From positions 2,170,001 to 2,234,000 of the forward strand of contig JAYXKI010000004.1 of NCBI GenBank assembly GCA_037892935.1: a stretch of DNA of 64,000 bases. Reading direction: 5' to 3'. The notes under the pieces are model-generated. The model ran no database searches. It was not told the origin of the DNA and worked only from the letters and a program-made list of their open reading frames with translations. The DNA is from Phlebopus portentosus (taxonomy: Eukaryota; Basidiomycota; Agaricomycetes; Boletales; Boletinellaceae). Shown here piece after piece: positions 1 through 12,110 of the stretch (position 1 is its first letter; every line of letters starts with the position of its first letter). The position numbers were made by a program, and so were the translations under genes.

Positions 1-318
1 TCATACATATCTGTTAAACAGTAGATTGGATCTGTATCAGCCTAATCTACAGTGGTGACTTAAAGGGAAAGGTTGATGTGCTGAGCCCAATATGACTTTA
101 AATTAAAGCTGACAGCAAGAGGATGCCTTACTAAAGAGGTCATGTTGGTTATATAATACTATTTATATTGCACACAACCTTCTTCTGTTATTATTCTTCT
201 CCATGTGCTAAATTACCAATCCTTCTTTACACAACCCAAAGGTGGCAAAGATGAGAGCTGTGAATTTTTGTTCAGTCAAGTTATAATATGTTTGTGTCTT
301 CCTTCTTCAATCTTAATG
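1..318. other. AT-rich stretch with no recognisable gene
   Basis: I see no open frame with family resemblance, no terminal repeat and no RNA gene here. It lies just upstream of the 5' part of a decayed A-family kinase relic. Confidence 0.5.
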
Positions 319-378
319 AATTTTACAGTGCAAACTGTATTAGAGACCCTCCGTCAGCTATCTAATCAACTGAGAGAA

Positions 379-507
379 TGTGAAGTTATCTATAGGGAGG
401 AATAGAACCTTATCACTATCGCTTGAGTCAAGTAACAAACCTGAATGGAAGCCATCTTGGCTCCCCATGACAATGAACTGTCATTTATTTTTGCATGATA
501 ACTTTAT
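379..507 (+). pseudogene. 5' half of a decayed A-family kinase-like gene (A1 relic)
   Basis: The translation still shows the A-family N-terminal signature: a Glu-Val-Ile-Tyr-Arg-Glu stretch aligning with EILWRDRY in the intact copies, then KPEWKPSWL where the intact copies have KPDWKPSWL, then HDNF for HDDF. A stop replaces the Tyr of RDRY, and one base is lost just before the KPEWKPSWL stretch. The sequence stops at the left arm of a foldback element at 508. The remainder of the same gene resumes about 5.5 kb downstream, beyond the foldback and hAT elements. It is non-functional. Confidence 0.75.
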
Positions 508-1577
508 AGCTAGTTGCAAAATTGTTGGCAATCATGTGATTTCACCACTTTTCATATTACAAATGCTCTAAAACACAGATAAAATCATATCTCACCCAAA
601 ACTCAATAGTTTCACATCATCTAAGTTGCTAAATTCATATTTTCAAAAGAGCTTTCTTTAAGAAACAAAGATTGAGAAAATAGAGCAAAAAATGATCCTA
701 AAATAGCGAAAATATTCTTTTTTACCTCTTTTTTTGCATATACATTTTTTTTATACTCCCTGCTGGTCCAGCACCTCCCCAAAGCTGTCCAAAATAATAA
801 CATGATTATACTATGAATTTAAAGTCTGAATGTGAGTTGAATTATATACCAGAATGTACTGCTTTGAGGCATGCTTAAATTACTCAAAACTTATCATTTC
901 CTCCTAGCCTCCCAAGCTCCAGAAAAAATTCTTACAGGTCAGATTCATATATATAAATTCATTTCAGATGTAATAGACTAGGTTTATATATTAGCTAGGG
1001 TCTCAGCTTGCACTGGTGAGCTGAGAAGATGCTGTCTAAAATGGTGCATACAATCAGAACTACTTGTTCAGCACAGCTCCCTAGTAGATCCTACAGCAAC
1101 AGGTGGTGCTCAAAGCCCATGTATTTAATCTATAGTGAATTTACATACATGAATATGACCTGTAAGATTTTTTCTGGAGCTTGGGAGGCTAGGGGAGAAT
1201 GATAAGTTTTGAGTAATTCAGGCATGCCTCAAAGCAGTACATTCTGGTACACAATTCAACTGAAATTCAGACTGTAAATTCATAGTATAATCATGTTATC
1301 ATTTTGGACAGCTTTGGGGAGGTGCTGGACTAGCAGGGAGTACAGAAAAAAATGTATATGCAAAGAAGAGGTAAAAAACAATATTATCACCATTTTTTGC
1401 TCTATTTTCTCAATCTTTGTTTCTAAAAGAAAGCCCTTTTAAAAATATGAATTTAGCAACTTAGATGATGTGAAACCATTGAGTTTTGGGTGAGATATGA
1501 TTTTATCTGTGTTTTGAGGCACTTGTGACATGAAAAGTGGTGAAATCACATGATTGCCAACAATTTTGCAACTAGCT
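508..1577. mobile_element. Foldback-type element with ~450-bp inverted arms
   Basis: The sequence at 508-962 recurs as its reverse complement at about 1136-1577. The outer ends read AGCTAGTTGCAAAATTG on the left and its exact complement on the right. The arms differ by scattered substitutions and small indels. The 170-bp centre is not inverted. No protein is encoded and I could not find a clear target-site duplication. The right arm ends 2 bp before the hAT target duplication. A long-inverted-repeat transposon is the best description; its superfamily is unknown. Confidence 0.75.
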
Positions 1578-1587
1578 GTAGCACCGG

Positions 1588-4500
1588 TAGGGCTCTGCAC
1601 ATATCCATAATTTACAGATATGGGCCGCATCATATATAGATACAACTGTGTCTGTCCTCGTTGCGACAGACTAAATGTATGGGCCATAAATATACGACCG
1701 TATCCAGCCCAAAAGTGAAAAAAAATGCCGGATATGGCATATATGGCGTATCCGGCAAATCATTTATTGCCAATCCCACCACATGACGGTTGCCAGCTGT
1801 TATTGGTCCATTGGTCCATCACGACATATTTTCCCCCTATCTCTCTCCCTCACTCCGTCATGTCATATCCCTTCCCCTGCCCTCTGCGTCTATCTTTTGC
1901 AAATGGCTGAACTTGCCTGCTTGCCTGGGACAGATTTTGACTGATGCAAGCTTGATGTCTTTATATTTCTTTGAGCTATCCAGGTAAGTGTTAATGACTT
2001 GTGATTGCATGCAACATGCTAACTTGTTGTAGTCATTAATCTAGAGATTTGGTGCTGCAACGTGCATCTGTAGGCCATATGTCAAACATCCATATCGAAG
2101 GAGCAAGGTCATGCAGGAACAGTTTCTATAGGTAAGTCTTGTTATTGCATGCTCTCTTGTATCAGAACTCATCATGCGGAAAGTTATCAGACCATTTTCT
2201 ATTCTATATAGATTTAAATCAAGTTTTTTTGTTCCATTCATGAAAGCGTGCATTTCTTGCTCAGGGGTAATTGTGTGATTCATCTTGGCTCGGAAATATT
2301 CGGTGACTCCACTGAGTATTTAAACTGTTCTTCACCAAATTTTGTGGGTAGTCGCTTTCTCTGTTGCAGACTCTGGCTGACTCTCAAAGATAGCTCACTT
2401 GTAACATTGAACTTGAGAGGAATTTCAAGCACGATAATGAAGAAAGGAGGAGCTGTATCCAAGCGTAAACAGTGCAATGAAGTGGACCCAAAGAACATCA
2501 CCACTGACAAGTGGATTTGAGTCCAGACAGCAAAGGCTCGCGAGATTGAAGAGCACGCGAACTCAAAATCCAGCACTGACATGGAGGTTGATACAGATGT
2601 GGGTGAAAGCATTAATAATGCGACGGATGCAAATCTCAGCAGAGCTAAAACTCCCACTCCAAGTGAACCTGTCAGTGATAATGTCAGTATTTGTGAGATA
2701 AGCTCAGACTTGGATGAGAGCAATGAGGAAAAGAAAGTAAGTGCAATTTCTTTTCTTCTCTGATTCATAAACTCATGGGTCAATAGAAAATCAATTTGCC
2801 ACGTCTCAAGAAGCCTGCAAAATTTAAAAAAGTTGTTCGTTTTTTGCTGTTATGTAGTTTTCGTATTGATCATTGGTTTAGAACTCAAACATGAAGAAGA
2901 AAGCAAATGCGAAGCATTTTAGACCATTATCTCCACGTCAGCAAGAGATTATGCCTGTCACTCAGAGCATTTCGAGTCGAATAGAAGATTCAGCTTCACA
3001 CAAAGATGATTCAAGTGAGGATGAGATGCTGATGATCAAACCAGCTGGTGGAGGCAAGAAGAGACACCTCAAAGTACGTGTTTCTATTTTTTTCTTTTTA
3101 GTGAAGCTGAATAGATATAATTCAAGATTGGTGATAATCCATCGATTCTTTTCTACAAGAAGGTTTCAAAGCCTGCATTTGGTAAACCAGAAGACAGTGC
3201 ATCATACTATCAATGTTTGTAGCATCATATAGATGATGCGCCAATTAAGGCTATCAAGAAGACAATGAAAGGCACGAAAAGAGGTATACCATAAGACTCT
3301 CTTGACGGAAAAATTCTAATATTCTGTATAGGCCTTATTCAGCACCTCGAGCATCATACAGATGCTTATGAGATGTATAAGCATCTTGTGCGAGTCACCA
3401 AGGTTCGTCTTCCAACTGCTGAAGAAATTGCTATTGCGAACTGTACAGGTATGTATCTTATTATTTGAGTATTACTTTGCATTTATTTTTAAATACCAGT
3501 CACTGTTACTCGTGAACATCTGAGAGAGCTCTGTGCAGAGACACATTCTCATACAACTATTGCTGAATATTTTCCTACCTAGGAGAGCAGAAAACCTGTA
3601 AGATTTTTGCTTATTTTTTCTGAACAGTTGCGTGATTGCTTTCTTAGGAGACATTCAAGCAAGCTACATTCGAGCGCTTTCTGATAGAATGGATTGTTGG
3701 AACTGATCAGCCATTTACGGTAGTCAAAGATCCACTATTTCAATGTATGATTCGTTATGTGCATAGATCAAAGTCAATGCTGGTTCCTTCTGCGGATACA
3801 GTTACACGCCAAGTAAAGGTACTTCAGGAAGAAGATATGAAGAAGATGAGAAGTCTCATAAAGATGCAGTCACTTTTGTGTAGTTAGCAACTTATATTGA
3901 TATCTTTCTTTCCGTAGAATCTTTCTGCAAAGATTGCTCTTTCGCTTGATGCCTGGACCTCTAGTAATGGCTACACATTTCTTGCTATTGTAATGCATTA
4001 TATATCAAATGACTGGGTTCTCGGTGAGTGCACACTTACTAAAATTTCCGTCTTTATTTATTTCTTTATAGAAGAGAAACTTATCACATTTGAGGAGATT
4101 ACTGGCTCACATACTGGTGAAAATCTTGCCACATTGGTATGGTGCACCATAGATGATTATAGACTTAAGGACAAGGTAATTAGATTATTATAATATGATG
4201 AGCTTAAGTTCGAAATGTGCAATAGATGTTAAGATGTTAACTCATGGTGTCTGTTATCATTTTACAGTTGATCACAATCACTTGTGATAATGCATCAAAT
4301 AATGACACGATGATGTGGCACCTTGAGATCTTAATGCGCAATAATGGAGTATCCAATTTTTCAGCAGATAATGCACGTATGCACTGTATGCCACATACAG
4401 TACACTTAGCTGCTATGAAAGTACGTGTTTGTGCTTTTATTCAAACATAAGTATCAAATATAACAGTTTCTTTAGTTTCTTGAGGCAATTGGCACAACAA

Positions 4501-6029
4501 AGGGAGTTCATGAAGAGAATAGTAATTATCAACTAGACGTTATTCCACCTAGTGAGGCCAAAGAAGTATCTCGCATAGATGAGCCTGAGGATGACAATGA
4601 GTTTGATTATGTACTTGAATCTATTGCAAAGGTTGCATGTCTCACTTTATATCTATAGTCAAGACTAACATTACTTGTAGGTTCGAAAAGTTGTATGTAT
4701 GATTCGAGACTCAACTCAGTGATGTCAAGAATGAAGGGCTCATCTTATCAAATCATGAGAGCAGATAACTGAGAAGACAAGGAACAAAGTATTGATGCCT
4801 ATTCTTGATGTATCGACATGTTGGTCCTCAACTCATCAGATGCTCGGTAAGAAATTAGCTAAAAAAATTGCTGAAGGCTGATTTCTTTATAGGTCGTGCA
4901 CTACAATTTCAGAAGGAAATTGACAGCTTCTGTGCAAGCCAAGAGTATCACTCTTACAAATTTGATCAAGAAGACTGGGCAGCTCTCCAGCATGTTGCAA
5001 ACTGGCTAATTGTTTTTCGACGTGCTACCACTTCTATATCTTCAACAAAGAGATCCGTACTCTCGCTTGCATTTGGCTACTTTATTCTTCTTCAAGATGA
5101 AATTCGAACTACAATTGATGGTCTGCCAGATGATGTTCCTTCTCAGCTGCAAGACAGTCTCATTGCAGCACATGAGAAACTCGCAGAGTATCTCTTTCAC
5201 TTCAATGTCTCTCCTTATTATATTTGGTTGTCATGTGAGTATCAGTTTATCTTATATACTTTTATATACACTTACCTATATAAAGTCCTTGATCCTCGTA
5301 TCTCTGAGTGGAAACTGCGAGAGAGTGCAAAATCTGATCTAGATCTACTGCAAATGATTGATGACTCGAAAGTCAAACTCAACAAGTTTTTCAATGCCAA
5401 TTATATAGCGAGTCGAGACATGCCACCACTCAATGCTAATGCAAATGCATGAGCTTCTACAGCGAATAGCGATGCATTTGATTTATCACGGCTTTTTTAT
5501 GGCGATGACCAGCCAACAAAACCTGATGAACTCAACGAGTACTTCTCATACCGGCATGATTTATCACGATTTGACAATGATGCTATTAAATGGTGGAAGG
5601 AACATAGTATTCAGTTTCCAGAACTGTCATGACTGGCTCGTGATATCCTTTGTATCCCAGGTATGCAAATGTTAGCTTTGAGAGCTTAATCTAATATCTC
5701 TGATGATAGGTTCTTCTGTTGCTGTCGAGCGTGTCTTTTCAGGTGGTCGTGACACTATTGCGCTACGTCGAGCGAGTCTTAAACCGGGAACAATCAGTGA
5801 TCTGATGATTCTCAAGCATGTATTTGCTGTTCCACAACAAGTATAATATGTTTTGTATTTGTTTTGTACTTGTAACATGCTCATATACAGCGTATATGGC
5901 ATATATGGACGTGCCGTAACCGTACACTGCTATGAAAGTCCTCTATATGGCCCATTATTATATGTCCGCATCCGCATGAGTACCGTAAATATACATGTGT
6001 ACCCGTATACGGATACACGCGGAGCCCTA
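1588..6029 (+). mobile_element. Complete hAT-superfamily DNA transposon (4442 bp)
   Basis: The ends are short inverted repeats: TAGGGCTCTGC at 1588 and the complement of TAGGGCTCCGC ending at 6029. Both are flanked by the same 8-bp sequence AGCACCGG (1580-1587 and 6030-6037). An 8-bp duplication is the hallmark of hAT insertions. Subterminal regions carry repeated ATGGCATATATGG and GTATCCG motifs that could bind transposase. The interior carries transposase exons on the plus strand. It inserted beside the foldback element, inside the A1 relic. Confidence 0.93.
2884..5845 (+). pseudogene. hAT transposase (decayed, intron-containing)
   Basis: Cut-and-paste transposase acting in the nucleus on the element's ends. 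Visible blocks in order are: a basic/acidic N-terminal region (2890-3070); a short His-rich segment near 3340 that could be the remnant of a BED-type zinc finger; LDAWTSSNGYTFLAI (from about 3948), the usual start of the RNase-H-like catalytic core; a CDNASNN block (about 4273); a long helical insertion (4868-5450); and a C-terminal hATC dimerisation region with SSVAVERVFSGGRDT (5708-5755). Introns of about 50-60 bp separate blocks. At least one lesion is evident: a TGA at about 5629-5631 where the family has Arg (CGA to TGA), so the copy is probably inactive. Confidence 0.85.
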
Positions 6030-6094
6030 AGCACCGGTATGAGCCATTTGGTGTCCCTTGGCAGTATTGCAAGCCTGATATTTTTATAGAGCAG

Positions 6095-6460
6095 AGACCT
6101 CAGGATTCATTGCTTTCTTTCAGATCCAGGACAAATTCGAGATCCGCAATTTCCCCTTCTCGACGAGTTTCTGGACGACTACTACCTATTATGTCTGTGT
6201 ATTGTGATGCCTCTTTTCCGATCATGCCATTCACCGGATGAATGGTTGTAGACTTCGTAAAATAGCTTCTGGAAGTACACCTTGGAATGAATATACCTTT
6301 CTCAGCTCAAGCGCTAACAGACAATAGGGTCTCAAACACATGTATAACTTAGATGTTGTGCACAGGTACGTCGAAGAGATTTTCCGCGGTTCCTACCTAG
6401 AGAGCCTTGACTAAATCCAGACAGGGATTGTTCGGACTTGAATATAATAGCCGACGCGGG
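6095..6460 (+). pseudogene. 3' part of the decayed A-family kinase-like gene (A1 relic)
   Basis: Resumes the gene interrupted at 507. The translation retains RIHCFLSD, FPLLDEF and CIVMPLF, matching the A-family N-lobe (IHSFLSD, VPLLDVF, YIVMPLL). After stops it retains HMYNLDVVHR, an intron, and RDCSDLNI, which is the catalytic HRD...N segment of the family. Several in-frame stops are present (for example TAG and TAA near 6250-6265), and the DFG half of the kinase is missing. B1 begins about 350 bp downstream, the same A-to-B order seen at the other copies. Confidence 0.75.
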
Positions 6461-6812
6461 CCCTAGTGAGTTTTGCTTTTGTGTCGTTTCTTGTCTACTG
6501 TTGAAGCACTCGAGCTCGCTTGTAAATTGCTTACTGTAACGTGGGAAAAATACACCTCAAGGCGTTCCATTTGTTTTTCAGTACGCAGGTCGTCGCATCG
6601 TAAGCTCTTGGTTCGTTCCTGCGGAACGACGACATAACGTTTTTCAGAATACTCATATAGAATAAACCTGAGTATTACCGGCTTTCGTAGTCAATCCATG
6701 TGAGTTCGTATCTAATACGTGCATGAATTTACTATGCCACGGAGCTGATGTCTGTTTAGACTCGAAACGGACAATTGATTATCTCTTTCCGAGTTTCTGG
6801 CTACATACGGCC

Positions 6813-8630
6813 ATGGATGTAGTCTCTTTCATTGTCGATACACCATCGACCGTGGAAGGCTTCGTCAAGACAGCCCGTCTCGTGGTCACTTATCGGGGCA
6901 TAGAGGAGAAGTACGCAGAAACGATAGAGGATGCCATTTATTACGCCGATAAGCTGGTTTATCTCACGCAGTTCATCGATGGAGCACGACTCGGTGTCGG
7001 CAGTGCACCTGTGACCGGTAACCGGCAGTCAGCGATGTGGAATAAAGCCCTTACGCGAGCAGGTATCATCGTAAAGCAGATGGATGGACCGCGGTGCATC
7101 AACGAGGCTCTTCTTCCCGTCGAATCACAGCAAATCCTTTTTAGTTTATTTCAAAGGTCAATCTCAGCGCTTAAGATAGCTCACAAAATTGTTCTCGAAT
7201 GGGCCATACGTCTCGATCTGGTCGATGCCTCGACTTCTCGAATCCTGCTAGCCAGGTTATCGCTCTCGATATCGGATAGACTCATCAAGCTACCGCAGAT
7301 GAAAGCGAAGCGAAGTCCTTTCGCAAAAATGAGGAACAAGCTTTCATTACTCTCGCTTGGTTGCATTCAGATCGAAGATGCCATGTGTCGATTGAAACAC
7401 TGGCTCTCAGAGCTTCATGACATCCTTATGGCCTCGCCTCAACTACATCTACGAGTTACGCGCTCTCATAAATCGATATCGAAGATGGGGCAAGATGAGA
7501 ATGACGATCTTCTGTTTGTCAATATTGCAAGGGACAGAGAGGAGAAAGGCCATCCAGTTCGGTGTATCGAAGATGATCTCTTCAAGTCGGCACGGCTTCT
7601 GGACCTGGCAAATCCCGATCTATTTTTCATAAACGAAGGCCAATGGGATGGTTGCTTGATTGACCGTCGGATAGTCGAGCATTTCCTTGAGGAAGGAAAT
7701 GAAGACATTGCGATTAAGGATACTGAGCGTATGGCACGTTTGTTTGCTGAGGAATATGACGACCTCGGACACAACATCACAGCGACTATCGGGGTGCTCC
7801 CTTGCTGCGGCTTCTCGAGTTCGCAGCCTGAATACCACGACTTCGTTTTCCGACTGCCTCCCAATTGTCAAGTCCCTCTCACGCTTCGCAGGCTCCTCCT
7901 GCAGGAACCTCATCACTCGCTCGAAGAACGAATACAATTCTCGATCAAGCTGGCTAGCGCGGTCCTGGTCGTCCATTCTTTGGGGATCCTTCATAAGGAT
8001 ATTCGACCAGATTCGATCGTTCTTCTTCGTTCTGCTACTTCGCATAAAGCGTCGAGGACGCTGGGGGATCCGTTTCTGGTCTCATTTAACCAATTTCGGT
8101 TCCAGAGCTCCAGAAGTATTCCGTTAACGCAGGCAGATCGCGAGGGACGAAGCGTGCTCTGGCAGGCACTTTATCGGCATCCGAGGCATCTCTGCACGCA
8201 AAAGCACTCACCAGCCGAGACTCGTGATGACATATTCAGTCTTGGAGTTTGCCTTTTGGAGATCGCGGTCTGGAAGTCTCTTTTTGCTTGGAACGAAGAA
8301 GCCGGAGTGCTGGAATGTGACAAAGCGGTCCTTGACTTCTCGGACGAAAAGTATTTCATGGGGGAACTCGCGGATTGTGAATCTCTTAATAGAGAGCTTC
8401 CTTACTGTCGACTTCGCGATCTTAAGGCGCTTGCTGAGGAAATGGTTCCAGTCACGATGGGAAGCACATTCAAAGACATCGTCGTCGACTGTCTAACGTT
8501 CGGAGAGGAGGATCCTAAGATCGCAGACATGGCACAGAGACGGAAGGACAATGTGGCATTTCTTAAGAATCAGTGCGTCAACTTTGTCCAGCGAGTTCTA
8601 ACGAAGTTAAAAAATCTCAAACTGAGTTGA
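6813..8630 (+). CDS. B-family helical-domain pseudokinase, copy B1
   Basis: A single-exon protein of 605 residues. I chose the ATG at 6813, not the in-frame ATG at 6723, because it aligns with the starts of B2 and B3. Residues 1-260 are a predicted helical region rich in Leu, Ile and charged residues, resembling in character the four-helix death-effector bundles of fungal HeLo and animal MLKL proteins (inference, no alignment run). Residues 330-590 look like a kinase C-lobe: LGILHKDIRPDSI near 390-402 takes the place of HRDxKxxN (Asp kept, Asn changed), SFN stands where DFG is expected, and DDIFSLGVCLLEI fits the helix F region. No glycine loop or VAIK lysine is evident, so it is probably a pseudokinase. 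It follows an A relic, as in the other modules. Confidence 0.8.
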   Translation: MDVVSFIVDTPSTVEGFVKTARLVVTYRGIEEKYAETIEDAIYYADKLVYLTQFIDGARLGVGSAPVTGNRQSAMWNKALTRAGIIVKQMDGPRCINEALLPVESQQILFSLFQRSISALKIAHKIVLEWAIRLDLVDASTSRILLARLSLSISDRLIKLPQMKAKRSPFAKMRNKLSLLSLGCIQIEDAMCRLKHWLSELHDILMASPQLHLRVTRSHKSISKMGQDENDDLLFVNIARDREEKGHPVRCIEDDLFKSARLLDLANPDLFFINEGQWDGCLIDRRIVEHFLEEGNEDIAIKDTERMARLFAEEYDDLGHNITATIGVLPCCGFSSSQPEYHDFVFRLPPNCQVPLTLRRLLLQEPHHSLEERIQFSIKLASAVLVVHSLGILHKDIRPDSIVLLRSATSHKASRTLGDPFLVSFNQFRFQSSRSIPLTQADREGRSVLWQALYRHPRHLCTQKHSPAETRDDIFSLGVCLLEIAVWKSLFAWNEEAGVLECDKAVLDFSDEKYFMGELADCESLNRELPYCRLRDLKALAEEMVPVTMGSTFKDIVVDCLTFGEEDPKIADMAQRRKDNVAFLKNQCVNFVQRVLTKLKNLKLS

Positions 8631-11600
8631 GCAGCGGTGAGTTCTCACTGTCGCTCCTACATGATAGAGTCATTAACCCAGGCTATTTCCTTGGGCATAT
8701 TGTTGAAGATACGATATTTATGTGCGACTTGCCTTTTTGTTTCCGATACTCTTTGCCCTAAAAATGGCTCTTTATCGATCATGTGCAGATTCTTTTTAGT
8801 TTCTTTTCTGTTCACCTATTATGTCACGCGTAGCTGACACAGCCTATATCAACAACTACTGCGCGCGCCACTCACCTCAGTCGTCTGCTACTACTACGAC
8901 TGAGGTGAGAACACTTCCTATCATTCCTTACTTCCACAAGACTTACTATATTGTACATGTATACAATCAGCTTCTCCGGGTTCTATGTTTACCATTGTTA
9001 ATTTCACATTATTTCGTCAAATAAGATCGTGCTCACGCCAGATAAAGCGCTCTTGTATACTGTATCGAGACGTCAAAAGATGGCCTTGAGCTGTCGATGG
9101 GGTGCTGTGCACAAATGAATGAGTCGCAATAGGCACTTACAGCAAGCGTCCTATCCATGGAATCTGTAGCACTACTAGGATCGATATTCTGGATTTCGTT
9201 TTCTCAAACGTTTGACGTCAATTTGCTCAAGCCCGGTACCTAGACGTCAAATTTTCCAAGTAATCATGTCTGTGGACCTGGTAACGAGTCAATATGCCGA
9301 TTCACTTTTCGTGCTATTGTTCCACAGGCGCTAGGCCCAATATAACTCGCTTTTTGGGGCGCTGCACTATACGAATTCTGCTCAGAACAACAATTACGTG
9401 ACCTTGCATCATTACTTCCTGTTACCGACTTGACTATAATGTGACCGCATCACAAAGGCGACGTAGTATGGCATCCAGGAAAGTTTAAACTCGCCACGCT
9501 TATCGCTACCGAGAATGCCGGGTCACCACGTCCATGCTTGAGATAAAGGGACATGATTCTATTATGGTTGACTCTGTTGTAACGGTCCCGTGTGGACAAA
9601 AAGGAAGAATAAAGGTCGTCTTGCGACACGTCAGATATGACGCTCAGTACAAGGGAAACCGGAGGGCTTATCGTACTAATGCTATTAAAGGCTGTTTCAT
9701 AGCTCGCACAGGTTACTTGAAAGTTATTTCTTGACGGATGCAAATCGTGAGATCCCCGGACAGTGCAGGTTAAATTGAGCGAACCGAGTATGCCTCACTT
9801 CCATCCTGGATTTGTTTACAATTTGGCTCAAGAAGGATTTTAAATATGCAAGCAGCTCGCATCGCACCTCGATCATGAGCACGATCATGATGCAGTCTAC
9901 TGCCTAAGATTTTACTAAGATAGTTCGTATTGCTCAGACAATCTGCATCGTGTTTATCCTATGAGGAACACTGGTACTCATAAAATCTGAACAAGTCGGA
10001 GTTGTACATCAGCATTTCGCGAGTATTCCTTTGATGTTTGATATCTCTATCTCACCATTGAAGCATTCTCGCCCACTTCACTCCTGATCATATTGGAGTC
10101 AGCATCACGAGAGCTTGAGAAAGCGGGTTGCAAAAAAAATGTTCGGTATACTCGAGAGTCCACCATGACGAAGCTTCGAACTACGTGTGTCGATTCTGAC
10201 TTCGGATTTGTTACATGGCATGAGCTTTCATTATAAGATGCAAAGCGGACAAGACGTACTTGTTACTTTGGCATGTCCTGCAAGTCATATAGACCATGCC
10301 GGTCAAATACGTCTACAGCACTCGGATTGCCGAAGATTGTATGTAGTTACGCGCCGGGTAATAACGAGACGCACGCATTTGATTCATTGTGCAGAGCGGC
10401 CGAAAAGTGCCTGTCATTGTCGTTTCGGTCCTCTGCAAATTTGGCGTTCAGACTATTAGTTAGTTTGTAAAGACGCGTACAACGAAGATATCGATGCTGC
10501 ACCTGCTAATTCTCAAGTACACCACGCCTTAAACTTATCGATCGGCTGGTCACCCTCCTTCCTGTGCCATCTTCCTAAGCGGTCATGACGCCAGTCAATA
10601 CTTTTCTTTCTTGACCGCTGCCTTGAATCATTGAGGCTCCTCTGAGACGACTCGGGGAAGACGTAAGCGTGAGTATTGATTATGTAATCATAGATGCCAA
10701 GCAAGACGTGTCATTTCAACACGGTGTTACTGTAACTTTTCTTTTACTGCAAGTCTTTTTTGTCGGGGAATACGAATCCAACTAGACTGTCGACTTAAAG
10801 GGTCCTCAACCTATTGCCATTGCGAGGTAATTGCTGGTCCGGGAAAAATGTATGAAAGACTATCCGTGACGAAATGTTCACTCAGAACTTGCATGTTGAA
10901 CCAAGATCCTCAGAGGATACCCTATAAACTTACACGCGATTCCATTCTTTTCGTTTGAGCTGGCCTTGCCACAAGTACGCCGGAGAAACGAAAAACATTC
11001 TCTACAGAGAAAATAATGCAAGACGTGCGGAAGACCTAACCCGGATTTCTTGCCCAATTGTAGAAGACATCGCCATGGCTCGTTGCTCAACCATGAAGGA
11101 TGGACACGAGAACTCTAAGAAAAGGTCTGTGTATTTGTCAGGACTTATTTGTGCACGGGTCGAGGGTGCCATTAGTGTGCCATTGCGTGATGTGGACGAA
11201 CTTCGGTGAGTGCAAAATTTTTCTTCCATTGCAATCTACACTCATCCTGTCTCTGGAAGTGATTCATATCATATGAGAGCATGCAGCGTCTGGCTGTCAA
11301 ATATTTCCGTTACGAGCCCCAGCGCAGCCGCTAAATTTGCCCAGTGGCTGAGGATGTGACCAAATTCCCTGCACTGTCAGTTTGCGATCCTGGAAGCTCA
11401 ACTCCGTTGCGGAGAGGATGTCTTGACTTGAGACAAGACAGCAATAAAACGGTCCGTACCCTTACAGACGAGACATACCCAAGTTAGCTGATTCTTCTCT
11501 AGTCTGTTACACATGCGAACGCTAGCGTTCCCCAACCCAGTAATGCTCACGCAGACCTCCTGATTCACAGCAACCCAGACTCCAGTGTGATAGGAATCTC

Positions 11601-12110
11601 AGCGGGGCTTTAGACAGCGTGAAAGTCCTGAGAATGTGCTATGCTCGCTTGGCCAGTTAACTCGGACGTATGTTTGTCTCTACTCTTACTATAGGCGGTC
11701 ACTGAACTTTCATAAGTGACTCGGAGACGATCCGATCTACTTCTGGGCCTCACCGTTTGCATCGTTCCAATTATCAGGTCTCTTTGGTAGCATACCAAAC
11801 GGCTTGCGTGGCTCGAAATGTGGTTCCCTCTTTTGTTTTTTGACTTTTTACTCTGTTGTAATGAAGGCCCAGCCGGAGCTTTTGGTTTTGTCAGATATTC
11901 TAGCCATCTTGGCCATTGCGAAATCGCTTTTGTTTCGATGATGGGATGTTTTACAAGATTGTCACTCTTGTCGCGAGAGAATCATATTTGTTCTTCAAGA
12001 TTGCTATTGTTTTTTATTATAGGAGGCGTATCAGAACACGAGTCTGGAAGGTGCTCGGATCCGATAAGAAGGGACGAGTGCGCCCCATCGCTGCATCGAC
12101 GCTTACCATC
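8631..12110. other. Long B-to-C spacer without a supported gene
   Basis: Only short unrelated open frames are seen. The segment at about 9500-9780 is recognisably homologous to the sequence after B2 (23575-23870) and before C3 and C4 (45770-46070, 56640-56940), sharing the GAGAA...CCGG.TC.CC core and a GGACAG block further on. It therefore appears to be a decayed ancestral spacer of the repeating unit. No terminal repeats or RNA genes were recognised. Confidence 0.55.

Noticed and set aside
6723..6812. Upstream in-frame ATG extending B1 by 30 residues
   Set aside because: The extension is not conserved in B2 or B3, whose starts align with the ATG at 6813.
7181..8127. Several frames of 60-146 codons overlapping B1 on both strands
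   Set aside because: They are shadows of the B1 coding sequence, which has family homology in its own frame.
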